Shown piece after piece: positions 46,023-59,453 of a stretch of 64,000 bases of DNA (the first letter of the stretch is position 1; every line of letters starts with the position of its first letter). The notes under the pieces are model-generated. The model had not been told where the DNA came from and did no database searches. It saw only the letters and a list, made by a program, of their open reading frames with translations. Source of the DNA: Aphelocoma coerulescens (taxonomy: Eukaryota > Chordata > Aves > Passeriformes > Corvidae); NCBI RefSeq assembly GCF_041296385.1, contig NW_027184085.1, positions 53,163,109-53,227,108 of the forward strand. Direction: 5' to 3'. Position numbers and translations under genes: made by a program.

Positions 46023-47906
46023 TCAGCCTTCTTCGGTGGTGGTGATTTGAATACAGCGTACAGAGGGGGAGAAGGAAAGGAGTAAGTGTTGTATCATGCA
46101 TTTAACGCAGCCAATACCAACGATTAGCAATGCAATTCCAGTAGCAATTGTTATTGCAAGTTGTGCTAACCATTTTCCCCACCCTGTGAGCCCAAAATAC
46201 TTTAGGATGGTAGTGACCCATGAACTATCAAATACTTCTCGCGGTTGCATTGCATGAAACAAATTTCTAGTATGATTACTTATTTCTCTCATCTTAGCTC
46301 ATGCCTCCTCAGCGGAGCTAGAGGCATTATGAATTGTAATACAACCCTCAGTTTCTGTTCTATTGAACATCCCACAAACTCCTTGTTCTTTTAACAATAC
46401 CATATCTAAAGCTAATCTATTTTGCAGAGTCATTTTAGTATTTTGCTGGACTTGGGTGTATAATTCTCCAAATGCATCTTGTGTCCAATTGCTTCATATA
46501 CTTAATTGCCAGGTAATATCTTCTAATACGAACTGGTGTCTTTTAAAGGTAACATAGGGAGTAAAGAAATTTTCCAGAAATAGAGATACTTTTTGTCCAG
46601 TGGTATAGTAATCTGGAATGTCAACTCCTTGAATTGCCCATTCTGCTCTTTGTGTTGCCTTTGAAGAGGGAACACTACGACAGTGACGTTCTTTAGACAC
46701 TTTGGTGAAAGTAAAAATACGTCTGGGGCAAAGGGAGGGAATTCCAATTCCACACCTAAGTCCAGCATGTTGTTCTAATGACAAATGTGAATAAAATATC
46801 TCATCAGAGCATCCCCAAGCCATTCCAAGAGGGGCTATATATTTTGCAGTTTTCCACTTAGTTGCATCTGCATAATCAAGGACGGTGATTTTTGGCTTAG
46901 TATTGATTGGAGTCCCACGGACTGGGTAGTGGCTAAAAGGAACTCCACATGGGTTGAGAAGGTATTTGTAGGAGGAGTTACAGGACTCATCTTGATTTCT
47001 CCAGCCTTTTGAGAGGTATCCCCAGCAAGTACACACATCAGTTCCTAATGTTCAAATTCTAAGTGAAAACCATGTTTCTGGAGGATCTCCTGGTCCTTCT
47101 TTGCATGTTATCACCTTTGAGCAATTGAATAGAGGACTATCTTCTTTTGTAGTCTTTTTTTTTAGTCTCTAAATTTACCTTTAAGAACTGTTTGTACAGA
47201 GCATGCCCACATTAAATGTTGTCAGTCGATTGGGGTTCTATTCGTTATGTTCGGAAGTTGACCACAGCAGGAAGGGTTAAAAACTGTGCTATATTTGCCT
47301 TCATCTACATCTGGTGTGTAGAGTGGGTCAAACCGTGGATCCCATGGGTAAACAAGGCAGGGCTGTTTAGCATTATATTCCTCAAAGGTTATTGTCTCAG
47401 GGCTGAATTTACTTTTATCTAATTTGATGGCTGGGTGAGGGGATTCAATTTGAGATAAGATGGTTCTATTTACCTTTGGACGCCTAGTTCTACAATATTT
47501 CTGGTGCAACTGTCCTTCATGAGGTGCATCAGAAGGTGGGTCATATGTTTGGTAAAGGTTATGTACTATAGGGGTACCTCTGCACTCAACTTGGGCTCCA
47601 TTTTTCTTACTTGTCCACTGTTCAGGTAGAGGCAATGGAGCTGCCACACTAGTCATATTGAGGACAAAAGATAAATTCAAGGGTACTATGTAAGATGGCA
47701 ATCCTGGTTCAGCAGAATCAGGTAATGTTACACATACACCTTGATCAGTAGGATTCCATATTTTTGCAAACCCTTTTCCTAATTTCCAGGCAAGGTTCCT
47801 TTGATCTAGCTCTGCTAGCTAGCTCTGCTGAGCACATGCACAAGGTAAATAAGCATAAAAATAGAGCTAACATGTTACAATCACAATTACCAGTAAACCG
47901 AAGCAT
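46023..47906 (-). pseudogene. env: env pseudogene, unit 5
   Basis: Open segments identical to unit 1; TGA codons at 46496-46494 and 46301-46299. Confidence 0.88.
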
Positions 47907-48016
47907 AGTTCGTAGCTGAGGTTTTTCATGCACAGTCCTGAATATTTTTTTCTCCTGTTGTTCAGTTACCTGTGAAAGACAAGAAAAAGTCTGTCCAGCC
48001 CCTTTCAGGGCTAATA

Positions 48017-50646
48017 TTAAAATGTAGGAATAAGCCAGCGAGAGCTTATTTTGTGTTCTTTGCCATAAGCATCGTTTGCTTTCCAGGTATGCATGTTCAA
48101 AGGAGTAGTGAGTACCATGGGTACAGCTCCTGCGGTAGGCAGTTCCACCCATACAGGCTGTCCTGGGAAGCGTGCGGGTTTTTGATTACCTGTAGGTTTA
48201 GATGTTGCTGGTATCAAGGAGGGAGGCTGCAGATAAAAAGCTGTGAGTCTGGGACATCCATTTACTCCCCATTGCTCATGTACTGTTTTCACAGCATCCC
48301 ATAGTCGTTCAGTCCAATTAGAATGTTGAGGTTTCAGAAATCGCTTAAGCAGGCCATTTGTTCTCTCGACGATGCCATTTGCTTGTGGATAATGGGGTGT
48401 GTGAAATATCCACTGGATGCCTTCTTCTTTGGCCCATTTTTGGACGATGGTCGCTGTGAAATGTGCCCCGTTGTCGGATTGGATAGGTACAGGTTTTGGA
48501 AAGAAACTGAACCACATTTTAAGGGCTTCTAATGTGTTTGCACTAGTTGCCCGAGAGAAGGCTCCTGCTTGGACTAGTCCTGACCTGGCTTCTACCGACA
48601 CGTGTTGTTTGCCCTCAGACTTTCCAAAAGGTCCAATATCATCTACTTGCCATGTGTCCCACAGTCCCTTTCCTGTCTCTGATATGTGAGGGGGGTTGTT
48701 CTAAAGGGTGACGCTCTGATCGGGTCCGGCACTGCTCGCATGAAGATCTGCAGGTACGGCACATTTCCCGAGTCCCCGGCCATCCTCTGCTCGCTGCTTC
48801 CTTGTATAGGTCTTGTGCCCCGGTGTGCTGTCGCTTTAAGTGCAACCATTCTAATAATGGATCCCAGTTTTCTCTTGGAGGTTTTCTACTTAGTGGGGCT
48901 AATCTGGCCCTCTCATCTACTTTGTGATTCCAGTGGCTAGTTGGGGTTTCCTTTTCTTGATGAGAGGCTACCCAGCCAACTAAAAAATTCCCCTTTTTTG
49001 CTACAGCAAGAATTTCTTGCCATTTTTCCTTTTGCCAAGCAGGGACCCTGTTTACTTCCCAGTCCTTTTTGTCCCAGAAGGGGAGCCATTCAGTACACCC
49101 TTTGAACACAGCAAAAGAATCAGTGTAAACATATACAGAGTCTGAGGTTTCAGATGCATGGTTAAATACACTCCAGACTGCTGCCAGTTCTCCCACTTGT
49201 GCACTACCTTCCCCTTCTGTTACAATTTGCTTGCCTGTATTTATTTGTAAGGCTACAGCACCACATTTCCAAACCTTACCTTCTCGCTTTGCTGATGCAT
49301 CCGTAAACCACGCATTCTGCAATCGTTCTGAGTACGGGGGGAGCAACTTGGATCATAGAAGGTGAAAAGTCAGTGGTGCTATTTAGGGTTACCTCATCTT
49401 GTAGAGGAAGATTTTTGCGAGCTCCTTCTGTTACTTGAAAAATGGTGCAATAATGTTCCATTTGAGCATACCGTTTGCAAACAGAGGCACGTTGGGCCAC
49501 CCCGTCAGGGGGTGGGATTCCTGCCAAAACTGACTTGATGACTTGAAAAGGTTCCCTTAAAATCAGGGGTTGTTTGTGGGTAGTTTTCTCTGCTTCCTGA
49601 AAAGCAGTGCTGACCACGAATAAACTTTTTTCCCAGGTAGAATATCGTTTTTCTGCATCTTTAAAACTGCGTGAGTAAAAGCCTATGGGTCTGGTAGGAC
49701 CATCGGGTCCTTTCTGCCATAAATGTATAGACAGTCCAGAGCTTGCAAATCGCCATTCCATGTGTACTGGATCAGTGGGATGTATAGGAGCTAGGGATTG
49801 GTATGTGTTAGCTTCAAAAATTAGGAGTTGTAGGGCCTCATCGTGCAAGGGAGTCCAATCCCACTTTGCTTTTTTTCCTAGCAAATCATACAGGGGCCTT
49901 GCAATTATTGAAAAGTCAGGAATGTGTTTCCTCCAAAAAATTAGCAGGCCTAAAGCATGCTGCAGGTCTTTTTTAGTCTCTGGGGTTTCAATTTGGTCTA
50001 GGTGGCTGAGGGTGAATGGGGCTATACACACCATTCCTCCTTTCCACCAGATTCCCAAGAATTTTACTTCTAGGGAAGGGAGTTGTACTTTTTCAGGAGG
50101 AATACGTAAGCCCGGGGATTCTAGATGTTTAATGATGTTTGTTTGTGTTGTTTGTACAGGTGTAATCTCATCTCCTGCCACCAAAATGCCATCAATGTAT
50201 TGGTATACTCTTACTCCTGGTGCAGGAGGAATGAGTGACAATTCTTGTGCTAGTGCATGATGTGCTAGAGTGGGTGAGTGTTTGAATCCTTGTGGGAGGC
50301 GAGTGAAAGTATATTGCTGGCCCTCCCCCGTGAAAGCAAAACGCTCCTGATCTTGTTCCTGCGAGGGGACCATAAAAAACATGTCCTTGACATCAATAGT
50401 GGCCATAATTTGATGAGCTTGTTCTTGTCTAGTAGCTCTCAGCTCAGCAATGTTTGGGACTGCAGCAGTGAGAGGCCCTGTATTTGAGTTAAGCCGCCGA
50501 TAGTCTCCTGTCAGTCTCCAGTTGCCATTAGGCTTGCGGACTGGCCACACAGGAGCATTGTAAGGGGAACGTGTTGCAATCACTATTCCTTTTTCTTTCA
50601 AATGTGCAATAATTGGTGTGATTCCTTCTCTGGCTCCTAAAGGCAA
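48017..50646 (-). pseudogene. pol: pol pseudogene, unit 5
   Basis: YIDG Gly codon at 50190-50188; identical translations to unit 1. Confidence 0.92.
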
Positions 50647-50683
50647 GGGGTAAGGTTTGACATTGGTTACTAGGGAGGGGGGG

Positions 50684-51046
50684 AAGAGCAGGAGCAGAAC
50701 TTAACAAACACAAATGGGAGGTTTCCTGCCCCAAAGTCCCTATTTTTCCTTCTTCATTGGTCCAAGGCCTTCCCTTTAGGAGGTCCAGACCCAGTGAATT
50801 TGTAGGAAATTCACCTGTAATCATTAGGGTGTCAACTGCTTTCTCTTCTGCCGGTAACCAGCGTCTTACCTTTGCTGTCATCTGGGCTTGGCTATTCTCA
50901 AAAACATCTGTGACACGTATACTCTTACGTGAGGGAGTGATTCCACGTGAGGAGGCATCTTCAATTTTAAGGGCAGACACCTGAGCACCAGTATCTACTA
51001 AAAAAGTTACCGGGGCTTTGTGGGGACCAGTAGGACAGGTTATTAA
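50684..51046 (-). pseudogene. pro: Protease remnant, unit 5
   Basis: DTG codons at 50995-50987; unchanged. Confidence 0.85.
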
Positions 51047-52615
51047 CGGGTCTCCTCTGGAATTGTTAGAAAGGCGCCTGATGTGAATCCACCCTTCGCC
51101 CCCTGGCTTACCTTCTGCAAAGATAAGGGTTTTCTGTCACCTTCCCTTTCTTGTGGTTCCTCCAGGGGAGGGGCTGTAGCAGGGACAGCTTTTAATGGTT
51201 CCTCTTTTGCTGGCCACTCTTGGATGAATAGTTCTAATTTATTAGTGGGCTGGCCATCCATTAGGGTCCTTGGGACTCCCTTTTGTAAGCCCGCAATCCA
51301 CAGGGCATTTCTTTTCTCCTTGCGTTCTTCCCCTGTATTTGTTTGTCTACCCAGCCCAGGGGAGAACCTTACCTTTTGGAGTTTTGCTGGGGACAGGGTT
51401 CTGCACTCTGTGCGCCGAATTGATCTAGAATCAGTTGTATTTGAAGGAATTGGGCCATATTTTCTCCCGTAATTAATTAATTCTTGTGCCACCTTCCCTC
51501 CCAGGTCCAAACCTTCCCTTTTGCCCGGTTAAGACTGAGGGAAATAGCTGCTGCCTCCAAGGTGGCTACAGCTCTTTCTGCAATTGGGAGACTTTCTATT
51601 TGTCCTTTTAGCTGCATGCCTATGGGTTTCACAGCTTCAGGGAGGCCTCTGATAAGAGGTATCATTCTCTCAGGATCCACAGGCACCATCACTGGAGATT
51701 CACCTCGTGGTGTTAATTTCCTATCATGCATCATTTGTAAACGAGCCGCTTTCTGTACACTTTCTACAGTCTGATTGACATTCCTTACTATAGCCAGGGG
51801 ATCTCCTCTTTCTGCAGGACTGAGTCTGCCAGCCCAATCAGCAGCTCTCTGGGGAGGGACCAAGGAGCACGGTTATCTCCTGTGGTAAGGAAGACTCCTG
51901 CCCCTCCAGTACCCTTCTGCCTCTTTTTCTGAGAACAGAATTTGGTCAGCCCGTGTGAGAGAGAGTCTCCAAACACATTCAGTTTCAGATTCTTTGGGAC
52001 TTTGGCTCTATCCTTCCTTTAGTTTGGCCAATTCAGTAGCTGTAGATGGGATTTCTTTTGTGGTTATGTCAGGTGTGTCGTCGTCTGAAGCCTCATGGGT
52101 GTATTCTGTTTTAATGAAGGGACGGAGCGAGGCTGAGGGCTTTTCTGAGTGATTACGCAAGGATTCTAAGTCCGAGAGGGGGTACGCTTCTTTAGATAGT
52201 TCCAGCTCTGACTCCTTTTTTCCCTCATTTGCTGATCTTGCAAACAGCTCCTCTCGGAGCACACAGACAGTAGCCTTTTCATTCCTTATCTCTTCCTGGA
52301 GGAGGTGGGTGTTAGCTCCAGCTGAAATTGCAATGCTTTAACCAAATGCTGTAATGAAGCAGTAATTTCCATATCAGCTTTCTGCTGGTGCTCTCTGTGT
52401 TCTACTGCAGCTAGCACAGCAGCAGCTAAGACAGAACATACCACTGGTTGTGCTTTACCTTTTTTGAGTCTCGCTCCTGTGCGCAGGACAGAGACTCGAT
52501 CAACGAGTGCTTGGATATTATACCAATAGTTTTGTGCCCAGTCCGTCCCTGGAGGAGATGGCCTGGCACCAAATTCATCCAACAAAGTAAACAAAGCTTG
52601 TGTATGATGTCCCAT
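51043..52615 (-). pseudogene. gag: gag pseudogene, unit 5
   Basis: ATG at 52615-52613; T in the C-run at 51499. Confidence 0.75.
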
Positions 52616-53112
52616 GTTACTTACAAATGTCGGAGTGATCATTCCTAGAGGATGCCCAGCGTAAAGTAAATTTACAGAAGTCTCACCCCTGCACTCTGGG
52701 AAGGTTCCTCTTCTGCCAAACCAAAGAAAGTTACAAACACTGGAGTAGTCTCTCTTGAGGGACACCCCTTACAAAATGGTTTCTGAGGTCCTACTCCTTA
52801 CACCTCGAGAGCACCTAGTGTTTACCAAAGTTACAAGTCTCAAAATTACTTTCCAAACTCCCGGGTCTTTTACCTACAGGAGTGCCAATTTCCCAGACCC
52901 TGGGCCTCGGGAGCACCGTTTTAGCTCAGGTGCATGTGCAAACACACAAGCAAGCAAACAAACAAACAAACAAAAGAGTAAGACAGAGTAAGAAAGGTAG
53001 AGAGGTGTTAGGAAATGTAGAAAGGTACGTTGTTTTATTTTCCTAAAATGACCCAATCATAAGAATTAGCAATTCATGCATTTTTTGGAAACAACACTCT
53101 CATTTTACGGGG

Positions 53113-53130
53113 ATCCTGCCGACTATGCCA
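53113..53130 (-). promoter_or_regulatory. Primer binding site, unit 5
   Basis: Identical to unit 1; LTR remnant at 53137-53291. Confidence 0.8.
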
Positions 53131-53775
53131 ATAAAGTGTTACGATCCGGTTCAGACCCAGAAAAGCAAAGCAGGCGAAGTCTCTGAGCATAAACCAGAAA
53201 GAACTTAGAAGGTTCAAAATATTGCCAGATATGAGATTAAAACCAAACGAGATTAAATGTCGATGCCAAAAAATTGATGTATTTTATTTGACAGTAAAAG
53301 TAGGGCCCAGTTTGGGGCCAATCACCCTTGCAGTGCCTAAAGGGGCTCCAGCAGAGCTGGAGGGGGGCTGGGAGCACCCGGAAGCGGGAGCAGCCAGAGC
53401 TGGGAGCACCTGCATCTTGGCCAAGGCAGCTGCCGCCAGGTTTGGTGGTGCCTGAGCAGGGCGGGGACGATGCCAGGGACATCCCGCAGTGACGTCTTCT
53501 CTTTTCCACTGGGCGTGCGCTCGGTCCCAAAGCGCACGCCCATTCTGATCTCAGTCTCACTCCATGTTTAGACACGCTCACAGTCCTGGATTTCACCCCA
53601 TGCCAGTGGCAGACCCGTGCAGCCCCAGAGCCAATACCAAGGCCAGGCTGAAGGCAAACGCCACATTTAGCCTTCACGCCAATGGTAGCTGTAATGTAAA
53701 ACCCAGCCCTAACGCCGAGGCCTCTCCTAATTCCAGCCCCTTGCTAAATGCTCAGCCCTAAACCAAATGCAACGG

Positions 53776-54349
53776 TGTAATAAATGAATTGGTTTCAGGG
53801 TGTTGATTTTTACTGTTTGGATGAGATAGAAAAGAGGGGAGTTGACAGTTGGATAAATGGGCATGTTAACGGAGGATATTGCGAGACTGTCTGGGTGTAA
53901 TATCGGAGTGTGAGCACTAGGTGGAGACGCAGTTGGGGATGTGATGACGTGATGGACTAGAAAATGACCTCATGCAGGTGATGTCAACATCTTGGACCGC
54001 TTAGCCAATCATTCGACACCCTCGGGAAATGATTGGACAAAAATGCATCTTGATAAAGACCAATAGAACCCCTGGAAGCAAGCCAATCAGAAGAAGAATC
54101 CAAAATCCACCAATTGTGAACGGACCGAGGGCATAAGAACGGACCTGGGACTTTATCCGGGGAGCTCCTGCGGAACTTGGGGTCCAAGGTTGCACCCAGT
54201 GGGTCACACTGTCCTTTTTGTGTGCTGCTTTACTCTGGCTTGTCGTGCGGAGCCTGGGCTTATCCTGGGTTCTCGCTCTCAGTTGTTAATGAATAAACAA
54301 ACGAGTTGGCTTTTCTCTTTTAAAAAAAGTCTCAGCCTCGTTTATAACA
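53776..54349 (+). mobile_element. Solo LTR, unit 5
   Basis: Same termini and flanks, but with three private substitutions in U3 (53846, 53856 and 53904). Confidence 0.82.
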
Positions 54350-55387
54350 ACGGTGAGCTCGAAGGCCAAAGCCAGCCCCAACTGCAACTCTTAAGATCAA
54401 GCCCAACACCAATCCCAACTGAAGCCCTAAGTCCAGCTTCGAGCCCAGCCCCAGCCCACACTCCAATGCCGCCTTTAGCTCTAACTCCCAAACTCAGCCC
54501 CAACTGCTGCCCTAAGGCCAACCATTCATGGAGTTAAGGCCAGTGCCCCAGGTGCACTCCCTAGCCCAAGGCAGGCTCCAAGCTCAAGGCCACCGTTAGC
54601 CCTAAGGGCAGGGCCAGCCCTAAGGCCGGCCTGAGCCGCAATGGCAGCCAAAGGCAGCCCAAGTGGGGCTTCAACGCCGACCCCTCCCCCAGCCCGCCCT
54701 GATGCCGGCCCTGCCTCCCTGCGCTGCGAGCCAGGCGCTGTCCCCGCGTGTCACAGAGGCCGCGGCCTGTGGAGCAATCAGCGGGCTCGGTGCGGTGCTG
54801 GCACTGGCCGTCCCCGAGCCCCCTGCCTCTGGGGCAGTGTCGTCGCCCGGAGACGTCGTGGCCCCGCCGCCTGCGCCGCAGAGTTGTCACAAAGGGCAGC
54901 GGCGACATTAGGACTTCCTGGCCAGCCGCTATTTCCAGGCACGATGCTTAAGCATGGATCGGCCGCTTCTGATAGCGTGTCTGTCTTGGGCGAGCGTTTT
55001 TGTGATGGCTGTGCAGGCGCGTTGGATACAGCTGCAGGACGCTCTGTTTCCACAGAAAATTTGCGGCCAGCACTGCCAGGCATGGTCACAGGATGCCTGC
55101 TAGTAGTGGCTCAGCAGCTCTGAGACCGCTCTTTGCAGCGTCCAGCGGGGAGTTAAGGGCAGCGTTGAATCGAATGATAGCAATGCAAAAGGATGCAAAG
55201 CACAGCGTGTGAACAGGAGCTTTGGAGCCCTCGGCACACAGGATATTTCAGAGGAGAAATCCCCTGGTGCACCTGGCCCCAATAAAGAGCGGCCGCTGCT
55301 GAATGCCACACTCCAGTGGCGTTTTAAATGTAATTTTTCTATTTTATAGGGTTTCATTTTTGCTAAGCTTTGGTAATGCCCGGGGTG

Positions 55388-55560
55388 TGATGTCATTGAC
55401 CCGCTGCCTCTCGACCAATCAGATCGCTCCGCTACGTTCTGGCCCCGCCGCTCATTGTTTCCTCACAATGAGGAACCTTGGCGCTCGATTCCCATTGGCT
55501 GCCGCCCGGGGGGGCGGGGCTTAGGTTGCCTATATAAGGCGGCGGCGGTGGCGGGGCTTC
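55388..55560 (+). promoter_or_regulatory. Pol II promoter, unit 5
   Basis: TATATAAG at 55531-55538; private T at 55526, five bases upstream of TATA. Confidence 0.85.
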
Positions 55561-55803
55561 AGTTGCAGTCCCGGCGTGGAGGCGGCAGCAGCGGAGCGGA
55601 GCGGGCGGAGAGGAGCGGAAGCCCCGAGGCCGGAGCTCTGGGAGCGGCCCGGCCCTCAGCGCCGCGGCCCTGGAGCCCCGGGCCGGGGCGGGTGTGAGGG
55701 GGTGGCTGGGAGGGAGATGGGATGGTTCGCTGCGCCGCTTCTCGCCGCCAATGCGCCTTTTCTCTCTGCCACTTTTCTCAGGTACCTGCGCCGGCCCCTC
55801 CAG

Positions 55804-56544
55804 ATGGCAGTGGGAGCGCCAGCAACCCCGGCTCGGCAAAGGCAGGGACGGGCAACTACCGCGGCAACGAGGGACCGCACCCCAGCTCGGCAAAGGCAGG
55901 GACGGGCAACTACCGGGGCAACGAGGGACCGCACCCCAGCTCGGCAAAGGCAGGGACGGGCAACTGCCGGGGCAACGAGGGACAGCAAGCCCGGCTCGGC
56001 AAAGGCAGGGCCCCAGCAGCGCCGGGGCAACGAGGGACAAAATCGGAAGAGTTCGGACACCACCCGAAGCCCACCAAAGGTAAAATCAGGTAATACCATG
56101 TAATACCAGGTAAAACACGGTAATACCAGGTAAAACACGGTAATACCAGCTAATACCATCTAATATTATCTAATACAGGTAAAACACGGTAAAATCAGGT
56201 AATACCAGGTAAAATCAGGTAATGCCAGGTAAAACACGGTAAAACAAAATAAAATTGGCAAAAAACACATCAAATGCCTTGAGTGATCTTTGCTCTCCCA
56301 GCGAGTGGCTTGCGATGCAAACAAATCCCAAAGCCCCCGCCTTCCCCGTGGGAGAGGAGGCCGGAGCCCCCCCGGCCTCAGCTGGGGTGAGGAGCACGCA
56401 TGGCCCGGGGCTGTCTCCGTCCCTCTGCATCCTGGGGGGTCCTGTGGTGTCTTCAGGCCTCTCCTGTCGGGGAACGATCGGGACTGGGGGGATCTCTGTC
56501 CAAGTCATGGCGGGAGATACTCGGGGCGGTCACCCCAGGGCTGA
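55804..56544 (+). CDS. Candidate spliced gene, unit 5
   Basis: ATG at 55804, exon 2 donor at 56079/56080, acceptor before 56302, TGA at 56542-56544; coding sequence as in units 2-4. The private change near 56622 is beyond the stop. Confidence 0.35.
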
Positions 56545-56768
56545 GAGGGACGGAGCCCCCCTGGCCCCAGCCCCCACACGCATTTCCCAGGGCGAGAGGG
56601 ACCGGGATGTGCAGTTGGCGGCAAGGCTGCTCGGCCGCGGTGCTCTCTTGCGCGCCCGGTGCTGCGGCCACGCCTCCCGCTGCCTCTCCCGGCGCCCTCT
56701 CCTCGCTGCCGGCCTCAGTGGGCGGCGCCCGCCGTGTTCCCACCGTCATCCTTGCATTATTCTCCTTT

Positions 56769-57025
56769 TTAAAGGAGCCTCCAAGGCTTTAGCACATTCA
56801 TAGCTGTCTCATCTCCTGTGGGAGCCACTTCGATTCGAATTTTAGCAGCCTGCTTCAGCCTTTCCAAGCCCAGGGCAGTCCCCTCGGAGCCGTCTAGTCT
56901 GTGGCTCTTACACCATGTGCTTAAGGCTGTTAAAGCCTGTTGGTCGTATTTTATGCCTTTTTTTGTTAAAAAGCAAGTCCATACCTGTAGTACGGGGTCT
57001 TCTGGTGCTGAAACTCTGCGCCCAT
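56769..57025 (-). pseudogene. gag: Second-retrovirus gag fragment, unit 5
   Basis: Same fragment; the upstream purine tract is the long form shared with unit 1. Confidence 0.55.
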
Positions 57026-57459
57026 GCTGGCAATGTCTCCCAATTACAAAAAAGGAAAAAGAAAAAAAAAAAAAGAGAAGGGAAGGTCCGTCTGAGCAGC
57101 AGCTCACTGTGCTACCTTTAGTGCCGCCGAGATGGGGTGGGGGGAGCGAAGCAGTTGGAAGCGTCTTATCTGCCTCCTCTGATCTTGGGAGCAGTTTGGC
57201 TGCAAGGCGGCCGCCCGTCCTCCGAGTTGCAGGCGCGGTGCCCGGTCGCTGCAGCCGAGCCTTGGCCCACTCCCGGTGCTCTCAGCACGGCACGCAGCAG
57301 CAGGGGAGGGGTTCCACAACTCACTCGTGGTTCCGCTCCAGGGCTGCAGGTTCGGGGGGTTCTCCTCAGGCGGGCGGCGTCAGCTCCAGGAGGCCTCAGA
57401 GTGTCTCGCAGCAGGCAGCGGTGGTGGTGGTGGGGGGGGGGGGGGGGGAGAGGCAAGGG

Positions 57460-59343
57460 TCAGCCTTCTTCGGTGGTGGTGATTTGAATACAGCGTACAG
57501 AGGGGGAGAAGGAAAGGAGTAAGTGTTGTATCATGCATTTAACGCAGCCAATACCAACGATTAGCAATGCAATTCCAGTAGCAATTGTTATTGCAAGTTG
57601 TGCTAACCATTTTCCCCACCCTGTGAGCCCAAAATACTTTAGGATGGTAGTGACCCATGAACTATCAAATACTTCTCGCGGTTGCATTGCATGAAACAAA
57701 TTTCTAGTATGATTACTTATTTCTCTCATCTTAGCTCATGCCTCCTCAGCGGAGCTAGAGGCATTATGAATTGTAATACAACCCTCAGTTTCTGTTCTAT
57801 TGAACATCCCACAAACTCCTTGTTCTTTTAACAATACCATATCTAAAGCTAATCTATTTTGCAGAGTCATTTTAGTATTTTGCTGGACTTGGGTGTATAA
57901 TTCTCCAAATGCATCTTGTGTCCAATTGCTTCATATACTTAATTGCCAGGTAATATCTTCTAATACGAACTGGTGTCTTTTAAAGGTAACATAGGGAGTA
58001 AAGAAATTTTCCAGAAATAGAGATACTTTTTGTCCAGTGGTATAGTAATCTGGAATGTCAACTCCTTGAATTGCCCATTCTGCTCTTTGTGTTGCCTTTG
58101 AAGAGGGAACACTACGACAGTGACGTTCTTTAGACACTTTGGTGAAAGTAAAAATACGTCTGGGGCAAAGGGAGGGAATTCCAATTCCACACCTAAGTCC
58201 AGCATGTTGTTCTAATGACAAATGTGAATAAAATATCTCATCAGAGCATCCCCAAGCCATTCCAAGAGGGGCTATATATTTTGCAGTTTTCCACTTAGTT
58301 GCATCTGCATAATCAAGGACGGTGATTTTTGGCTTAGTATTGATTGGAGTCCCACGGACTGGGTAGTGGCTAAAAGGAACTCCACATGGGTTGAGAAGGT
58401 ATTTGTAGGAGGAGTTACAGGACTCATCTTGATTTCTCCAGCCTTTTGAGAGGTATCCCCAGCAAGTACACACATCAGTTCCTAATGTTCAAATTCTAAG
58501 TGAAAACCATGTTTCTGGAGGATCTCCTGGTCCTTCTTTGCATGTTATCACCTTTGAGCAATTGAATAGAGGACTATCTTCTTTTGTAGTCTTTTTTTTT
58601 AGTCTCTAAATTTACCTTTAAGAACTGTTTGTACAGAGCATGCCCACATTAAATGTTGTCAGTCGATTGGGGTTCTATTCGTTATGTTCGGAAGTTGACC
58701 ACAGCAGGAAGGGTTAAAAACTGTGCTATATTTGCCTTCATCTACATCTGGTGTGTAGAGTGGGTCAAACCGTGGATCCCATGGGTAAACAAGGCAGGGC
58801 TGTTTAGCATTATATTCCTCAAAGGTTATTGTCTCAGGGATGAATTTACTTTTATCTAATTTGATGGCTGGGTGAGGGGATTCAATTTGAGATAAGATGG
58901 TTCTATTTACCTTTGGACGCCTAGTTCTACAATATTTCTGGTGCAACTGTCCTTCATGAGGTGCATCAGAAGGTGGGTCATATGTTTGGTAAAGGTTATG
59001 TACTATAGGGGTACCTCTGCACTCAACTTGGGCTCCATTTTTCTTACTTGTCCACTGTTCAGGTAGAGGCAATGGAGCTGCCACACTAGTCATATTGAGG
59101 ACAAAAGATAAATTCAAGGGTACTATGTAAGATGGCAATCCTGGTTCAGCAGAATCAGGTAATGTTACACATACACCTTGATCAGTAGGATTCCATATTT
59201 TTGCAAACCCTTTTCCTAATTTCCAGGCAAGGTTCCTTTGATCTAGCTCTGCTAGCTAGCTCTGCTGAGCACATGCACAAGGTAAATAAGCATAAAAATA
59301 GAGCTAACATGTTACAATCACAATTACCAGTAAACCGAAGCAT
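57460..59343 (-). pseudogene. env: env pseudogene, unit 6
   Basis: Same breaks as unit 1, with one private surface-subunit substitution (Ser to Ile, near 58840). Confidence 0.88.
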
Positions 59344-59453
59344 AGTTCGTAGCTGAGGTTTTTCATGCACAGTCCTGAATATTTTTTTCTCCTGTTGTTC
59401 AGTTACCTGTGAAAGACAAGAAAAAGTCTGTCCAGCCCCTTTCAGGGCTAATA

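Larger units (their letters stand above)
46023..53291 (-). mobile_element. Endogenous retrovirus, unit 5 copy
   Basis: Coding remnants match unit 4. The divergent bases of unit 5 lie outside the retrovirus, to its right. Confidence 0.93.
45678..57112. repeat. Macrosatellite unit 5
   Basis: 11,435 bp. It is the most divergent unit. Five private substitutions cluster at 53535, 53596, 53846, 53856 and 53904, with further private changes at 55526 and near 56622. It has the long purine tract otherwise seen in unit 1. Confidence 0.97.
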
